DNA of 59,101 nucleotides from Microcystis aeruginosa Ma_SC_T_19800800_S464 (GCA_007095785.1 SFBL01000120.1:1-59101), one strand, 5' to 3'; positions 8,465 through 17,806 are shown, counted from the stretch's first letter. A program made the numbers and translations. Notes: generated by a model from the letters alone, not told the origin.

Positions 8465-9526
8465 TTAATTAAGTTTAGCGAAAATCTGGGCAGAATCGAT
8501 CGCTTCGTAGGGATAACCACTGGCATCTAAGAGGGTTTTTTCGGCAATTTCCCCTTCTTTAACGATAATTAAGCGGTTTTTGCCACCGTAGGCTTTAATT
8601 GTGACAATTTCTAAAGCAAATAACCCCGGGGAGAAACGGGGATTTAGGTCCCCATCGTACTCGAATTTACTCTGCATTAACTGCAAAGCATAGACGCTAC
8701 TGCTATCAAAGGGTACTGCATCTCTCATCGTTTTGGCCCGCACCACTGGGATTAAATCGCGAAAGGGAATAGAAATCGTTTGCAGGGTGCGATCAAGTGT
8801 ATCAAAAGAATAACAGTAACCGATGCCATCCCAACGTCCTTCACAACGCAGAATTAATTTATAGCGTTTTCCGTCCCCTTGTACCTGTAATTCTATTCCC
8901 TCGTAGTTAGATAAATTTAGGGGAGGATTCAGGTTTCTGGTGCGAACTGAGGCAAAACCGCCGTTATTTTCGGTTCTAACGATACCGGAAAAGAGCGCAC
9001 GTCCTCCGGTTAGGGTTATCTGACTCTCGCTCACTCCTCCCATTACCACATCATCCACCGCACCCCAGATTTCTGTTATATCACTGCTGGGATTGCTAAA
9101 GTCAAAGAGGGTTTTTTCGGTGCTTATACTGGTATTTTTCAGTAAATCGAGTAAATTAGCTAAACTATGGCGGTTATTATCTCCTTGACAGTAGATAATC
9201 TCATCAATCCCCGTGAATAATTGCGGGGTTTGCAGAGCGAATAAATCGACATTTTCAGCAAATAATTGACGTTCAGACTCGATATTATCGACTAAGGCGC
9301 GCATTTGATAGTTTTGCTGCTGTAATTTAGCGATTACCTTTCTACCGATCGCGTTTTCACCACCAATGACTAAAATAGTCTTCATCCCTTGCTCATTTGT
9401 TAGCTGATTTTTTTTATCTTCCCCGAAACCGAGCCACTTTTGCAGACAACTCCAGAGGGGAATACTATCAAAATAGTCGAGAGTTTGCCAAAATCTCTGA
9501 AAATCCCAGTTTTTTGACTCAGCCAT
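8465..9526 (-). CDS. CIA30-domain protein with N-terminal NAD(P)-binding motif
   Basis: I start this gene at the ATG at 9526, preceded by AGGAGAG at 7-base spacing. The longer frame to 9634 adds 36 residues without support. The 353-residue product has a short helical lead and a Rossmann-like strand TILVIGGENAIGRKV (~50-65) typical of NAD(P)-binding SDR-type proteins. The C-terminal CIA30 domain (~135-330) contains VVMGGVSES and the GGFASVRTRNL core. In mitochondria CIA30 assists complex I assembly; in cyanobacteria a role with NDH-1 or in photosynthetic complex biogenesis is inferred only. The middle of the Rossmann unit seems reduced compared with full-length relatives. Confidence 0.8.
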   Translation of the reverse strand: MAESKNWDFQRFWQTLDYFDSIPLWSCLQKWLGFGEDKKNQLTNEQGMKTILVIGGENAIGRKVIAKLQQQNYQMRALVDNIESERQLFAENVDLFALQTPQLFTGIDEIIYCQGDNNRHSLANLLDLLKNTSISTEKTLFDFSNPSSDITEIWGAVDDVVMGGVSESQITLTGGRALFSGIVRTENNGGFASVRTRNLNPPLNLSNYEGIELQVQGDGKRYKLILRCEGRWDGIGYCYSFDTLDRTLQTISIPFRDLIPVVRAKTMRDAVPFDSSSVYALQLMQSKFEYDGDLNPRFSPGLFALEIVTIKAYGGKNRLIIVKEGEIAEKTLLDASGYPYEAIDSAQIFAKLN

Positions 9527-9792
9527 AACTTTTCTCTCCTTACTGCCATTAATTTTTATTGTATCGATTCGGGTTAGCTGTTTTGGTCTCAAGGTAAAAA
9601 AACATTTAATACTTGTCATGCTTTGTACTCTCAATATCCCGACGAGATAAGATTGCTAGTCTTAGTTTTATCCTGTTGAATCTGCTTTAAAAACAAGAAA
9701 TTTTTCGTAAATTTTTGTTTCTCACCGTTGACACAGTTCTAAGAAAAAATTATACAATATTTGCATCAAAACTAAAAGACTTGGTATTAGCT

Positions 9793-10296
9793 ATGTTTGA
9801 AAGCCATGAAGCCTTGAAAATTCTCGGCTTAAAGGAAATTGAAGATTTAAGCTCAGCAATTAGTCAGGTTAACAACAACTTAGCAGAAAACTTGCAGCAA
9901 ATAAAAGAATTAAAGGAAGAAATGCAGAGTCTGTCTAAAAAAATTGGTACAGAATTAGAAACTGAAATTAGTAGCTTGTCTGACACAATAAACACAGAAA
10001 TCAGTGATCTTAAAACTTGTCAAAAAAGTTTACAAAACGAACACAAGGATATCACCAACCACATTGACATTTTAGCAAAGCAAAGTCCCCAATGGTTGAT
10101 AGTGCTGTTCGCTGTAGGACTTGTGTTCGAATCATTTATATTCGTTGTAGGAGGATATTTAATTCTTAACCCTATTCTTACCAGATTATCAGCAAATTTA
10201 TCAGGACAGAAAGAAGAAACCATTAAGCCAAGAAATACAATGTCATCTCCAGGGACAAAAGCAGTTAAAACAGAAGCTAAAAGTTCAGGCATCTAA
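9793..10296 (+). CDS. Coiled-coil single-pass membrane protein, hypothetical
   Basis: Starting at the ATG at 9793 the product is 167 residues. A TTG at 9715 in the same frame would add 26. Residues ~15-95 form a long heptad-rich helix (Leu/Ile spaced, with many Glu, Lys, Gln, Asn), predicted to be a coiled coil. One hydrophobic span follows (~97-125, WLIVLFAVGLVF onward), then a basic, disordered tail. It is thus a membrane-anchored coiled coil, possibly a structural or tethering partner. The A/T-rich codon use resembles that of the TPR genes downstream rather than the housekeeping neighbours. Function not recognised. Confidence 0.6.
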   Translation: MFESHEALKILGLKEIEDLSSAISQVNNNLAENLQQIKELKEEMQSLSKKIGTELETEISSLSDTINTEISDLKTCQKSLQNEHKDITNHIDILAKQSPQWLIVLFAVGLVFESFIFVVGGYLILNPILTRLSANLSGQKEETIKPRNTMSSPGTKAVKTEAKSSGI

Positions 10297-10335
10297 ACGA
10301 GATAAATTTTCTGATTATTTTTGGGTAAACAAAAT

Positions 10336-10430
10336 TATAGTCATTTCAGATAAGTCTAATACATCCTATACCGATAAAGCCCTTAGCAACTCTAGCATTG
10401 ATATTCTCAATCTTAATTGAAATGACTATA
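10336..10430. mobile_element. 95-bp MITE, copy 1
   Basis: The element has 13-bp perfect terminal inverted repeats, TATAGTCATTTCA at 10336-10348 and its complement at 10418-10430, and no coding potential. A second 95-bp copy in opposite orientation is at 20280-20374; aligned after reversal, the two agree at most positions (over 80% by eye). TA at both ends suggests TA target duplication, as for IS630/Tc1-type elements. No autonomous partner is in the window. Confidence 0.85.
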
Positions 10431-10541
10431 CTAGAATTTAGGGTTAGTACTAGGACAGTTGGCTCTAGTTACTGAGATAATTACAGTCTGTAAACCAATG
10501 ACTATCAACAGTATCATCAAACATAGTGAAAAAATTTATAT

Positions 10542-10775
10542 ATGAGATTTCAAAAATTTATTTCCGTATGTCTGATAGTTACTTTAGTTATTTTCCTTGA
10601 TTTGTTAACGCCTACAGTGGCTAATCTCGCTACCAGTGTTAACTCACCAATAACCGATGATAACTTGCTTAAACAAATCAGCGATAACTTTTTATCATTG
10701 TTAACAATTACCTTCGTGGCGATTTTTTTTTCTGTTACTGTTTTTACTAATTTACTGGTTAGTGAAAAACTTTAA
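10542..10775 (+). CDS. Small two-helix membrane protein
   Basis: The 77-residue product has two hydrophobic segments: ~5-27, which could also act as a signal peptide ending TPTVA, and ~50-70. A short polar loop (NSPITDDNLLKQ) lies between them. Its last 14 bases overlap the GTG start of the next gene (10762), so the two are probably translationally coupled. Nothing similar was recognised. The overlap and codon use support a real gene. Confidence 0.55.
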   Translation: MRFQKFISVCLIVTLVIFLDLLTPTVANLATSVNSPITDDNLLKQISDNFLSLLTITFVAIFFSVTVFTNLLVSEKL

Positions 10776-12894
10776 TAATAAGGGTACGCTGGTTTTACCT
10801 TTTGAAAGTGGTACTATTAAAGAAGCAAATTATAGTAATGCTGTTGCTCAATTGCTAGTTGCAGAATTACAAAGAATACCAGAAATTCATAGAAAATTTG
10901 AAGAAATATTGCGGCATTATAATGAACTCTGGGATAGGAAAATTAGCTGCTCATCAGTCTATATTTTTACTAAACAAGAAAATTTCAATAAAGAAATCTT
11001 AATTCCCTTGGAAAATATCAAGGCGGAGAACGCAAATAATAACACCGTACTCGATAAGATGGAAGTGGAGTTGGCTGGAATTACCCTGCCAATAGTGGAA
11101 ATTTTGGTTCTCTTTAAGCGACTTTGGCCTTGGAGAAATACTCAACAGAGCATCATCACTGGCAGCTTACAAAAATACGGTTCTAAACTGATTATTCTAG
11201 CACAAATGGAGTTTTATGAAAACTATGATCGGCCACTAAAAATATTTAACTGGCATCTAGAAGAATCTAATGATCAAGACTGTAATCAATTGCCTCAATT
11301 AGTCAGAAATCTAGCTTTTAAAATCACCTATGATCTATGTAGAAAAAGTAATAAAATAGCTAAACACACAGAAAATACTGAAACTAAAGATGCAAAAAAT
11401 TGGAAAAGTTTTCAATATTTTACTGAAGCAATAGAGAGTTACTGTCAATACCAGGAGCATGAACAAAAGGAGTATCTGCAGGCAACTCGTGATAATTGTA
11501 GTAAAGCCTCTAAGTTTGAACCGGGATACGAAAATATTCTCGCTTTATTTTGTACTCTAGGAATCGATCTTCTTCAGAAAACAGACTATCGTGAAGCGGA
11601 GGAGATGTTTAAATGTGTACTAGAGTTAAATCCTAATCATCTTACCGCCTCTATGGGTTGGGGGGAAGTGTTGGCTAGAACAGACATCTACAATCTAGCC
11701 CTAGATAATTATGTGTTGGAATCTAGCGATGAGTTAGGAAAAATCGCTCAACGAGGAACTATTTACCGGCGAAAAGCAGAAGCTTCCCGCACTTGGTTAG
11801 GTGAAATACCAGAACGCAGGGAAGAAAACGAAAAAGCCTTAGAAGAATTCGAGCGAGTTCTTTGCAAGCTTAAACCACTCAAATCAGAAGATAAGTTTTT
11901 TCGTGCCTTTATTCTCGCCCGTCGCGGGGGAATTTATGGGAGTAGAGGAGATTACGAAAAGTCTATTCAAGATCTAAAAGAATCGATCACTATTTATCAA
12001 CAACTACAAAAGGTTTATCCTGATAATATCGACTGGAAAAATAATTATGCTTGGGCTTTAGGAAGTTTAGGGGTTACTTATCTGCTCCAAGAAAAATATT
12101 CAGAAGCTATTGATCGCTTTTGTCAATCTATCCGACAATATCCCAAACTAGACTGGGTTTATGCTAGCCGGGGCGAGGTTTACCGCCAACAAAAAAAATT
12201 TGATGAAGCTTTGGAAGAATTTAATCATGCTCTTAATTTAGCTAGAGAGGGAAATATCGATAGTTCTGAATCAGGAATTCGGCTAAATCCTGGTGCGGCT
12301 TTAGCTTTAGCCAGTCGAGGATTAACTTATTTTTTGAGGGGAGATGCAGGAGACAATAACAACGCTTTAAATGATTTCTATGAAGCAGTCAAACTTAATC
12401 CTAAAATGCACTGGGCTTGGGCTAAACTAAGTATTATTAACTTACAGCTAGGGAAGTACGAAATAGCACTCGATGCGATCAAAAAGGCGATTCGACTCAC
12501 AGAGCAGCGAGACTGGTATTATTATAATCAAGCTTTAATTTATAAAAAACAAGAGCAGGAAGTCCAAGCACAAGGTTGCCTCCAAATAGCAATCAAGAAA
12601 GCCGAACAATATAAAGTTAAATTTAAAGATTTTAAGAATCTATCTACCTGTCAAGAATATTGGCGGAATGACTTTAATTTAGCTCTTTATCACTTGGTTA
12701 AAGGAGAAAAAGAAGCAACAGTTAAAGCATTGTATCTCCAAGCTTTTAAGAGCAAAGAACGGCAAGCATCTCCTCGTTGGATTAATGTAGCTATTAGTGA
12801 TCTTCATGTTTTTCTCTATATTTTTCCTGATCATCAGATTGCTAAATCAGCCCAGAAGTTTTTACAAGACCTAAGTGGAACAGCTTTTTCATAG
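10762..12894 (+). CDS. TPR protein with TolB/FlgO-like N-terminal domain
   Basis: The 710-residue product starts at a GTG overlapping the preceding small gene. Residues ~7-190 form an alpha/beta domain beginning GTLVLPFESG, followed by a long helix (VAQLLVAELQRI). This recalls the 'LPFE...LA..L' N-terminal domain of TolB/FlgO-like proteins, but it is a resemblance only. From ~230 to the end there are many TPR or TPR-like units (for example FKCVLELNPNHLTASMGWGEVLA, YEKSIQDLKESITIY, FDEALEEFNHALNLA). No signal peptide is seen, so it may be held at the membrane by its small partner. A sensor or scaffold role is plausible; enzymatic motifs are absent. Confidence 0.75.
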   Translation: MKNFNNKGTLVLPFESGTIKEANYSNAVAQLLVAELQRIPEIHRKFEEILRHYNELWDRKISCSSVYIFTKQENFNKEILIPLENIKAENANNNTVLDKMEVELAGITLPIVEILVLFKRLWPWRNTQQSIITGSLQKYGSKLIILAQMEFYENYDRPLKIFNWHLEESNDQDCNQLPQLVRNLAFKITYDLCRKSNKIAKHTENTETKDAKNWKSFQYFTEAIESYCQYQEHEQKEYLQATRDNCSKASKFEPGYENILALFCTLGIDLLQKTDYREAEEMFKCVLELNPNHLTASMGWGEVLARTDIYNLALDNYVLESSDELGKIAQRGTIYRRKAEASRTWLGEIPERREENEKALEEFERVLCKLKPLKSEDKFFRAFILARRGGIYGSRGDYEKSIQDLKESITIYQQLQKVYPDNIDWKNNYAWALGSLGVTYLLQEKYSEAIDRFCQSIRQYPKLDWVYASRGEVYRQQKKFDEALEEFNHALNLAREGNIDSSESGIRLNPGAALALASRGLTYFLRGDAGDNNNALNDFYEAVKLNPKMHWAWAKLSIINLQLGKYEIALDAIKKAIRLTEQRDWYYYNQALIYKKQEQEVQAQGCLQIAIKKAEQYKVKFKDFKNLSTCQEYWRNDFNLALYHLVKGEKEATVKALYLQAFKSKERQASPRWINVAISDLHVFLYIFPDHQIAKSAQKFLQDLSGTAFS

Positions 12895-13453
12895 TGCTAG
12901 ACATTTTTCAGTCTAATTACTGACCATTGTTGAACATACTAAGTATCGATACCATAGACTCATCGATGAGTCAGAAAAATTCAGGAATTTATACCCACAC
13001 TTCCCCCATACAGAAATACTAAAAAATTAACAAAACCCTTATTAGCCGTCACTGGGTACATTTCCCCTTGAAAATGGCTGTACCGTTGACTGTATCTAGG
13101 GTGGAGCGATTCCCTAGAGTTGGCTGTATAGTGATCGCTAAACTGATGATCACCGATGATGTCATTAATCTCTAGAGTCAGCGATTCCTTCTGTAGCCAT
13201 GTTTTTGATGGTTTTCTGCCCCGAAACAAGCTATGATGGCCTAAGGGTCAAATTTGAAAATTTTTGCTTCCAACCCTATCTGCCTAAGCATTTCAGTCGT
13301 TCATCCTCATTAGTACATTAAAATTACATGGTTTTAGCTTAGGCTCTGTAAGACTTTTAGCCATAGCTAGTATATTCATATATATTCATACAGGGGAAGT
13401 TGAGTTATAATTAAATTACCAAATTATATTTAGTGCAAATTTTTTTAATCATC
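12895..13453. other. 559-bp gap without recognised gene
   Basis: This region separates the two large TPR genes. An 82-codon minus-strand frame (12981-13229) has no recognised homology or start signal and was not accepted. Near the right side are two TATATTCATA units (about 13371-13391) and a TATAAT at 13406-13411 that could be the -10 box for the next gene, with only a weak -35. Otherwise I see nothing here. Confidence 0.5.
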
Positions 13454-13472
13454 ATGCCACAACAACCCTTAA

Positions 13473-15779
13473 TTGCTAAAACCCCGACAGAGCAAGCCAT
13501 TACCCCCCCCTGCACAAAATGGTTTAAATGTCAAGCTTTTTAGAAAAATATTTTTATTGTCTCCCCTGTTATTTTGGGAATTATTTGGTTTAGAAGTTAG
13601 ATCGGTTAAAGCAGTAGAAACCCTGCAATGTCCCGTCATTTCTAGGGAAGAAGTTGACACTAATGCTCTTAAAAGAGAAATTGCTAATTATTCAGCTACC
13701 TTGCGAGCCTATCCTAGCAATCCTAACACGATTAAACTTTATATTCAACGGGGAATAGCGCGAGAAAAAATCAACGATCGAAATGGGGCGATCGACGATT
13801 TCAGTCAATACATTTGGTATAGTAATTATAATGCTCCCGGATTTAAAGATCGACAGTTACTCGCCCAAGCCTATCATCAAAGAGGTGTGTTAAAGTTAGC
13901 CATAGCCAACGAGCATCGTCAGCTAAAATTATTAGAAGCTGCCCAAGCAGATTTTCAGCAAGCCTTTAAATATAATCCCAATAAAAGCGAAGTTTACTTT
14001 AACCTAGCAATTATTGCATCTTTGCTCAATCATCAATCCTTGGCTTTAGATTATTACCGGCGTTTCATCGGTTATGAAACTGAAGATTATCGTGGCTATT
14101 ATCATCGAGGACAGCTATACTCTCAGTGGGGAAATTATGCAGAGGCTATCAAAGATTATGATCTGGCTATTTTATACAAACCCGATCTAATTGAAGGCTA
14201 TTATAATCGGGCCATAGCTTTAGAAAAGATAGGGGGAAAACGAGAGGCTTTTAAGGATTATAAAATCGTTTTAAAATGCTCACCTAACTTATTTTTAGCC
14301 AAGAATGCTCCTAGCAGTTATCAAAACCGTGCCAGAGTACAAATTGAAATGGCTGACGAGGAAGTCGAATTAGCCAATTTATCGAATAATTCCCAGCAAG
14401 GATATCAAACAGCGATCGAGTATTATAATGGAGCCATCAAAGATCTAGCACTTGTCATCCGTATTAATCCTAACTACGATAAAGTTCCCCATTCTAGAGC
14501 ATTTCTTAAACGGGGTTATGCTCACTTACGACTCAACAATAATCAAGGGGCAATTCAAGATTATAACCAAGCAATTTATCTGCAACCCCAAGACGCAAAA
14601 GCTTATGTATATCGAGGGTTAATGCGGGCAAATAAATATCAAGAATACGCAGGAGCTTTAGAGGATTTTAGTGCGGCAGTGGTACGAAATCGTCATGATG
14701 CAGCTGCTCACTATCATCGGGGGTTAGTGCTGTATAAATTGGGGCGTTATCAGGAGGCAGTAGATAATTATAATATTGCCTTAGACCAAGATGATCGGAT
14801 TAATACACCTAGTTTTACTTCTCGCTCTGTCTGTAGCGAAAATATCCGAGAATCTGCCGACAAAAATTATTTTTATAACTCCCAAGAAACTGATTTTCGT
14901 CCTAATTATAATGTTTCTTGTCATGCTCAGGCGCGAGGAGATGCTCATTTTGCTTTGAAAAATTTTGCCGCAGCCGAAAGAGATTATACTACTTATCTAC
15001 TTGCCTATCCTAACGATCCAGAAGGGTATCATAAACGGGCCAATGCGCGTTTTGAAAAAGGGGATAAACAGGGAGCGATCGAGGATTATAATGTATTCCT
15101 ACAAAAAGTCCGTGATGCGAGAATTTTCTATAGTCGTGGTAATAGTAGCGCTGACGTGGGAGATGACCAAGGAGCGATTACAGATTACCTTCAATCTTTG
15201 AGCATTAATCCTATCGATGTGACAGTGTATAGTAATCGGGGAAATGCACGCACGGATACTGCTACTATTCCCGATAATGTACAAGTAACCCCGAGAATAT
15301 CGGCCAATCCGATCGCCTATAATAACCGTGGTATTATTCGACGACAAACTGGAGATAAAGAGGGTGCTTTAGAGGATTTAGATAAGGCAATTAGCTTGAA
15401 TCCTAATAATCCTACTGTTTATAATAATCGGGGAGTAGTGCGTTTTGATTTAGGAGATAATACTGGTGCTTTAGAAGATTTAAATAAAGCTATTGCTCTC
15501 CAGTCTAACTATGCTGAAGCTTACTATAATCGAGGTTTAGTTAAGGAAAAAATGGGACAGAAAAACGAAGCAATTGCGGATTATCAATTAGCAATTACCT
15601 ATCAGCCTAATTATGGCGAAGCTTATTATAACTTGGCGCTTGCCACCTACGATGATAAAAATCCTAGTAGTCGAGTAGTGAGCCTTAACTATTTGCAAAA
15701 AGCCGCTAATGCTTTGATAAAAACCGGTAATTTAGAACTGTACGAACGTGCGGTAGAATGGATGTTAAAAATGCAGTAA
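13473..15779 (+). CDS. Large TPR protein, start put out of frame by a C8 tract
   Basis: The 768-residue frame opens at a TTG at 13473, which has no ribosome site. The natural start appears to be the ATG at 13454 (MPQQPLIAKTPTEQAIT), in a different frame. The two join if the run of 8 C at 13503-13510 has 7, giving an N-terminus with a hydrophobic stretch (FLLSPLLFWELF) and a plausible signal peptide. About 15 TPR units follow (AYHQRG, YYNRAIALE, AYVYRGLM, VYNNRGVV), as in secreted cyanobacterial scaffold proteins. A conserved cysteine pair lies near CSENIRESADK and NVSCHAQ. The gene is either phase-variable, read by slippage, or has a sequencing or assembly error in the tract. No enzymatic domain. 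Confidence 0.7.
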   Translation: MLKPRQSKPLPPPAQNGLNVKLFRKIFLLSPLLFWELFGLEVRSVKAVETLQCPVISREEVDTNALKREIANYSATLRAYPSNPNTIKLYIQRGIAREKINDRNGAIDDFSQYIWYSNYNAPGFKDRQLLAQAYHQRGVLKLAIANEHRQLKLLEAAQADFQQAFKYNPNKSEVYFNLAIIASLLNHQSLALDYYRRFIGYETEDYRGYYHRGQLYSQWGNYAEAIKDYDLAILYKPDLIEGYYNRAIALEKIGGKREAFKDYKIVLKCSPNLFLAKNAPSSYQNRARVQIEMADEEVELANLSNNSQQGYQTAIEYYNGAIKDLALVIRINPNYDKVPHSRAFLKRGYAHLRLNNNQGAIQDYNQAIYLQPQDAKAYVYRGLMRANKYQEYAGALEDFSAAVVRNRHDAAAHYHRGLVLYKLGRYQEAVDNYNIALDQDDRINTPSFTSRSVCSENIRESADKNYFYNSQETDFRPNYNVSCHAQARGDAHFALKNFAAAERDYTTYLLAYPNDPEGYHKRANARFEKGDKQGAIEDYNVFLQKVRDARIFYSRGNSSADVGDDQGAITDYLQSLSINPIDVTVYSNRGNARTDTATIPDNVQVTPRISANPIAYNNRGIIRRQTGDKEGALEDLDKAISLNPNNPTVYNNRGVVRFDLGDNTGALEDLNKAIALQSNYAEAYYNRGLVKEKMGQKNEAIADYQLAITYQPNYGEAYYNLALATYDDKNPSSRVVSLNYLQKAANALIKTGNLELYERAVEWMLKMQ
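13503..13510 (+). repeat. Homopolymeric C8 tract near a gene start
   Basis: Eight consecutive C lie 17 codons after the likely ATG (13454). Loss of one C restores a continuous frame from that ATG through the 15.8-kb stop. With 8 C the ATG frame ends after 29 codons at a TAG. Confidence 0.85.
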
Positions 15780-15931
15780 TTTCTCGAAAAAATAAGCTCC
15801 GGTTTGACAAAGGCTTCAAGATTTGGCTATTTCAAGCCTTCAAAGAGCGTGACGATGTTGCTTTTTACAGAGCGGCGGAGTCTCTTATTGCCGATGAATT
15901 AGCCGCTAATCATCATACAAGGTTGGGTTGA
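15758..15931 (+). pseudogene. Possible N-terminal remnant of an AAA+ ATPase gene
   Basis: A 57-codon frame overlaps the end of the TPR gene by 22 bases. It contains DDVAFYRAAESLIADELAAN followed by HHTRL. The pattern 'F.RAAE.LI..E...NHH..LA' is what I recall from the N-terminal helix of a family of bacterial AAA+ ATPases (ClpA/FtsH-like) before their ATPase domain. The frame ends at a small inverted repeat, and RYLKALLSSTVPSN can be read in a nearby frame just beyond it (about 15957-16000). No Walker motifs are present. This is probably a decayed gene start; it could also be a short unrelated protein. Confidence 0.35.
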
Positions 15932-15946
15932 AGCATGAAACCCAAC
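15922..15946. repeat. GTTGGGTT/AACCCAAC inverted repeat
   Basis: Eight-base perfect arms surround the 9-base loop GAAGCATGA. The motif is a familiar dispersed cyanobacterial palindrome ('GTTGGGTTTCATGCTTCAACCCAAC' class when read on the other strand, shown here only as its arms). It lies where the possible AAA+ remnant breaks off. Without a following T-run it is not a clear terminator. Confidence 0.6.
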
Positions 15947-16047
15947 GCTAATCAAAGATATTTGAAGGCCTTATTATCTTCAACCGTTCCATCGAACTAA
16001 GATAGTGCAAGCTTAAAAATAGCTTTTAGTTGTCACGTCAAATTGCT

Positions 16048-16533
16048 TCAAGAGATTTGATTGCGAACACCACTAAAAGCGGCGTATGCGATCGCTATAG
16101 CATCTACAGCATCATTAATAGGCATTTTTGTCAATCCGAATAAATACTTAATTTGTTCGGCCACCTCCGCTTTAGTGGCCCTACCATGGCCGAGATGACA
16201 TTTCCAACTAGCTTGATGGAGGAAAATCGGTTCAATTCCCCCATCGCGACAGCTAACCAGATTGATAATTCCTAAGGCTTGCAGGACTCCACCGGCTGCC
16301 TTGATTTGCCGGTTAAAAAAGGGCATTTCCACGGCAATTTCCCCCGGTTTATATTCTGCGATTAACTCCTTTAAATCCCGTTCAATTTCGATCAAACGCT
16401 GGGCAGTAGAAAGATTTTTAGAAGTTTCGATCGTGCCATAATCGACTAAAATCGGCATTAACTCACTATTATCCCGGAGAACAGCCCAACCGACAATCGC
16501 TAATCCGGGGTCGATACCCAACCAAGTAGTCAT
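16048..16533 (-). CDS. ruvC: Crossover junction endodeoxyribonuclease RuvC
   Basis: RuvC resolves Holliday junctions together with RuvAB during recombination repair. The 161-residue protein has the four acidic catalytic positions: Asp8 in GIDPG, Glu69 in VEMPFF, and Asp141 and Asp144 in NDAVDAIAIA. The GHGRATKAEV segment corresponds to the conserved lysine-containing DNA-binding region. The gene starts 3 bases after the wecB stop on the same strand, so the two are probably co-transcribed. Length is at the short end of normal for cyanobacteria. Confidence 0.93.
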   Translation of the reverse strand: MTTWLGIDPGLAIVGWAVLRDNSELMPILVDYGTIETSKNLSTAQRLIEIERDLKELIAEYKPGEIAVEMPFFNRQIKAAGGVLQALGIINLVSCRDGGIEPIFLHQASWKCHLGHGRATKAEVAEQIKYLFGLTKMPINDAVDAIAIAYAAFSGVRNQIS

Positions 16534-16536
16534 AGA

Positions 16537-17640
16537 TTAAGCCAAAAAATCTTCGACGATTTTGAGGATTCTTTGGGATGCTTGTCCATCTCCAAAAGGA
16601 TTAATGGCATTAGCCATACGATCATAGGCGATTTTATCCCTTAATAATTCTCCCGCTTCGGCTAAAATCTGCTCCGGATTAGTCCCAATTAATTTCGCTG
16701 TTCCCGCTTGCACTGCTTCCGGTCTTTCTGTGGTTTCTCGCAATACTAAAACCGGTTTTCCTAAACTAGGCGCTTCTTCTTGAATACCCCCAGAATCAGT
16801 TAATAATAAATAACAGCGTTGAATCGCCCCCACTAACTCGGCATAATCGAGAGGTTCAGTTAAAAATACCCTGGGATGATTGCCCAAAGCGGACTGAATT
16901 GGTTCTCGGACGGTGGGATTGCGATGCAGGGGTAATAATAGGGCTGTATCGGCATATTTTTCTAACAACAAAGTGAATCCTTTGATAATATCCTGTAAGG
17001 GTTCGCCCCAATTTTCCCGGCGGTGAACCGTGGCTAATAAAACCCGATAATCTGACCAATTTAAGCCAGAAATTCGACATTCTGGTGCGGTTTTGGCTAC
17101 GGTTAATAAAGCATCAATAACCGTATTACCGGTGTGGTGAATATTTCCTGTCACCCCAGATTTTTGTAAGTTTTCTACGGCTAAAGTAGTGGGAGCAAAA
17201 TGTAGAGTAGTCAGTTGAGAAATTAGGCGACGATTAGCTTCTTCGGGATAGGGATTATAGATATCATTAGTTCTTAATCCTGCTTCTACATGGGCGATAG
17301 GAATTTGTTGATAAAAGGCCGCTAAAGTGGCAGCAAAAGCAGTGGTAGTATCACCTTGCACAATAATTAAATCTGGTTTGATGCGCTCAAAAACCGTTTC
17401 TAAACCCCGTAAACTGCGGCAAGTAATATCAGTTAACGTTTGACGGGTTTGCATAATATCGAGATTTTCATCTGCTTTTAAAGCAAATAATTCCATCACC
17501 TGCGCCACCATTTCTTTATGCTGTCCCGTCAGAATTACATGGGTTTGAAACTGTTCCGATTCTTGAAAAGCACGAATAACGGGAGCTAATTTAATCGCTT
17601 CGGGACGAGTTCCAAGAGTAATACAAATTGATTTCAACAT
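16537..17640 (-). CDS. wecB: UDP-N-acetylglucosamine 2-epimerase (non-hydrolysing)
   Basis: The enzyme interconverts UDP-GlcNAc and UDP-ManNAc for surface polysaccharide or lipopolysaccharide synthesis in the cytosol. The 367 residues include GTRPEAIKLAPVI (10-22), QGDTTTAFAA, HVEAGLRT, YPEEANRR, and the UDP-binding LTDSGGIQEEAPSLGKPVL near 275. All are standard for the GT-B fold family, and length is normal. The ATG is immediately preceded by a heptamer array with no Shine-Dalgarno sequence (minus strand reads ...CTGATAATAAT-ATG). ruvC follows after 3 bases. Confidence 0.93.
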   Translation of the reverse strand: MLKSICITLGTRPEAIKLAPVIRAFQESEQFQTHVILTGQHKEMVAQVMELFALKADENLDIMQTRQTLTDITCRSLRGLETVFERIKPDLIIVQGDTTTAFAATLAAFYQQIPIAHVEAGLRTNDIYNPYPEEANRRLISQLTTLHFAPTTLAVENLQKSGVTGNIHHTGNTVIDALLTVAKTAPECRISGLNWSDYRVLLATVHRRENWGEPLQDIIKGFTLLLEKYADTALLLPLHRNPTVREPIQSALGNHPRVFLTEPLDYAELVGAIQRCYLLLTDSGGIQEEAPSLGKPVLVLRETTERPEAVQAGTAKLIGTNPEQILAEAGELLRDKIAYDRMANAINPFGDGQASQRILKIVEDFLA

Positions 17641-17645
17641 ATTAT

Positions 17646-17705
17646 TATCAGTTATCAGTTATCAGTTATCAGTTATCAGATGTGAGTTTTCAGTTAACTG
17701 ATTAC
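17646..17705. repeat. Heptamer array abutting the wecB start
   Basis: About four CAGTTAT units on the plus strand (ATAACTG in the direction of wecB), then degenerate units (CAGTTAACTGATTACTG). The array begins within 8 bases of the wecB start codon and therefore makes up its 5' leader. Confidence 0.9.
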
Positions 17706-17806
17706 TGTTTACAAGGGACGAATCTAAAACCTAATTGGTTAAGCTAAAAGCTTTGATATAGTTAGTTTCTAACCTTCTTTTTAGGGAGGAGAATTGTGCT
17801 GTTTTG

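Noticed and set aside
12981-13229. 82-codon minus-strand frame between two TPR genes
   Set aside because: No recognised similarity, no ribosome site, and no neighbours on that strand. Kept only as an unexplained frame.
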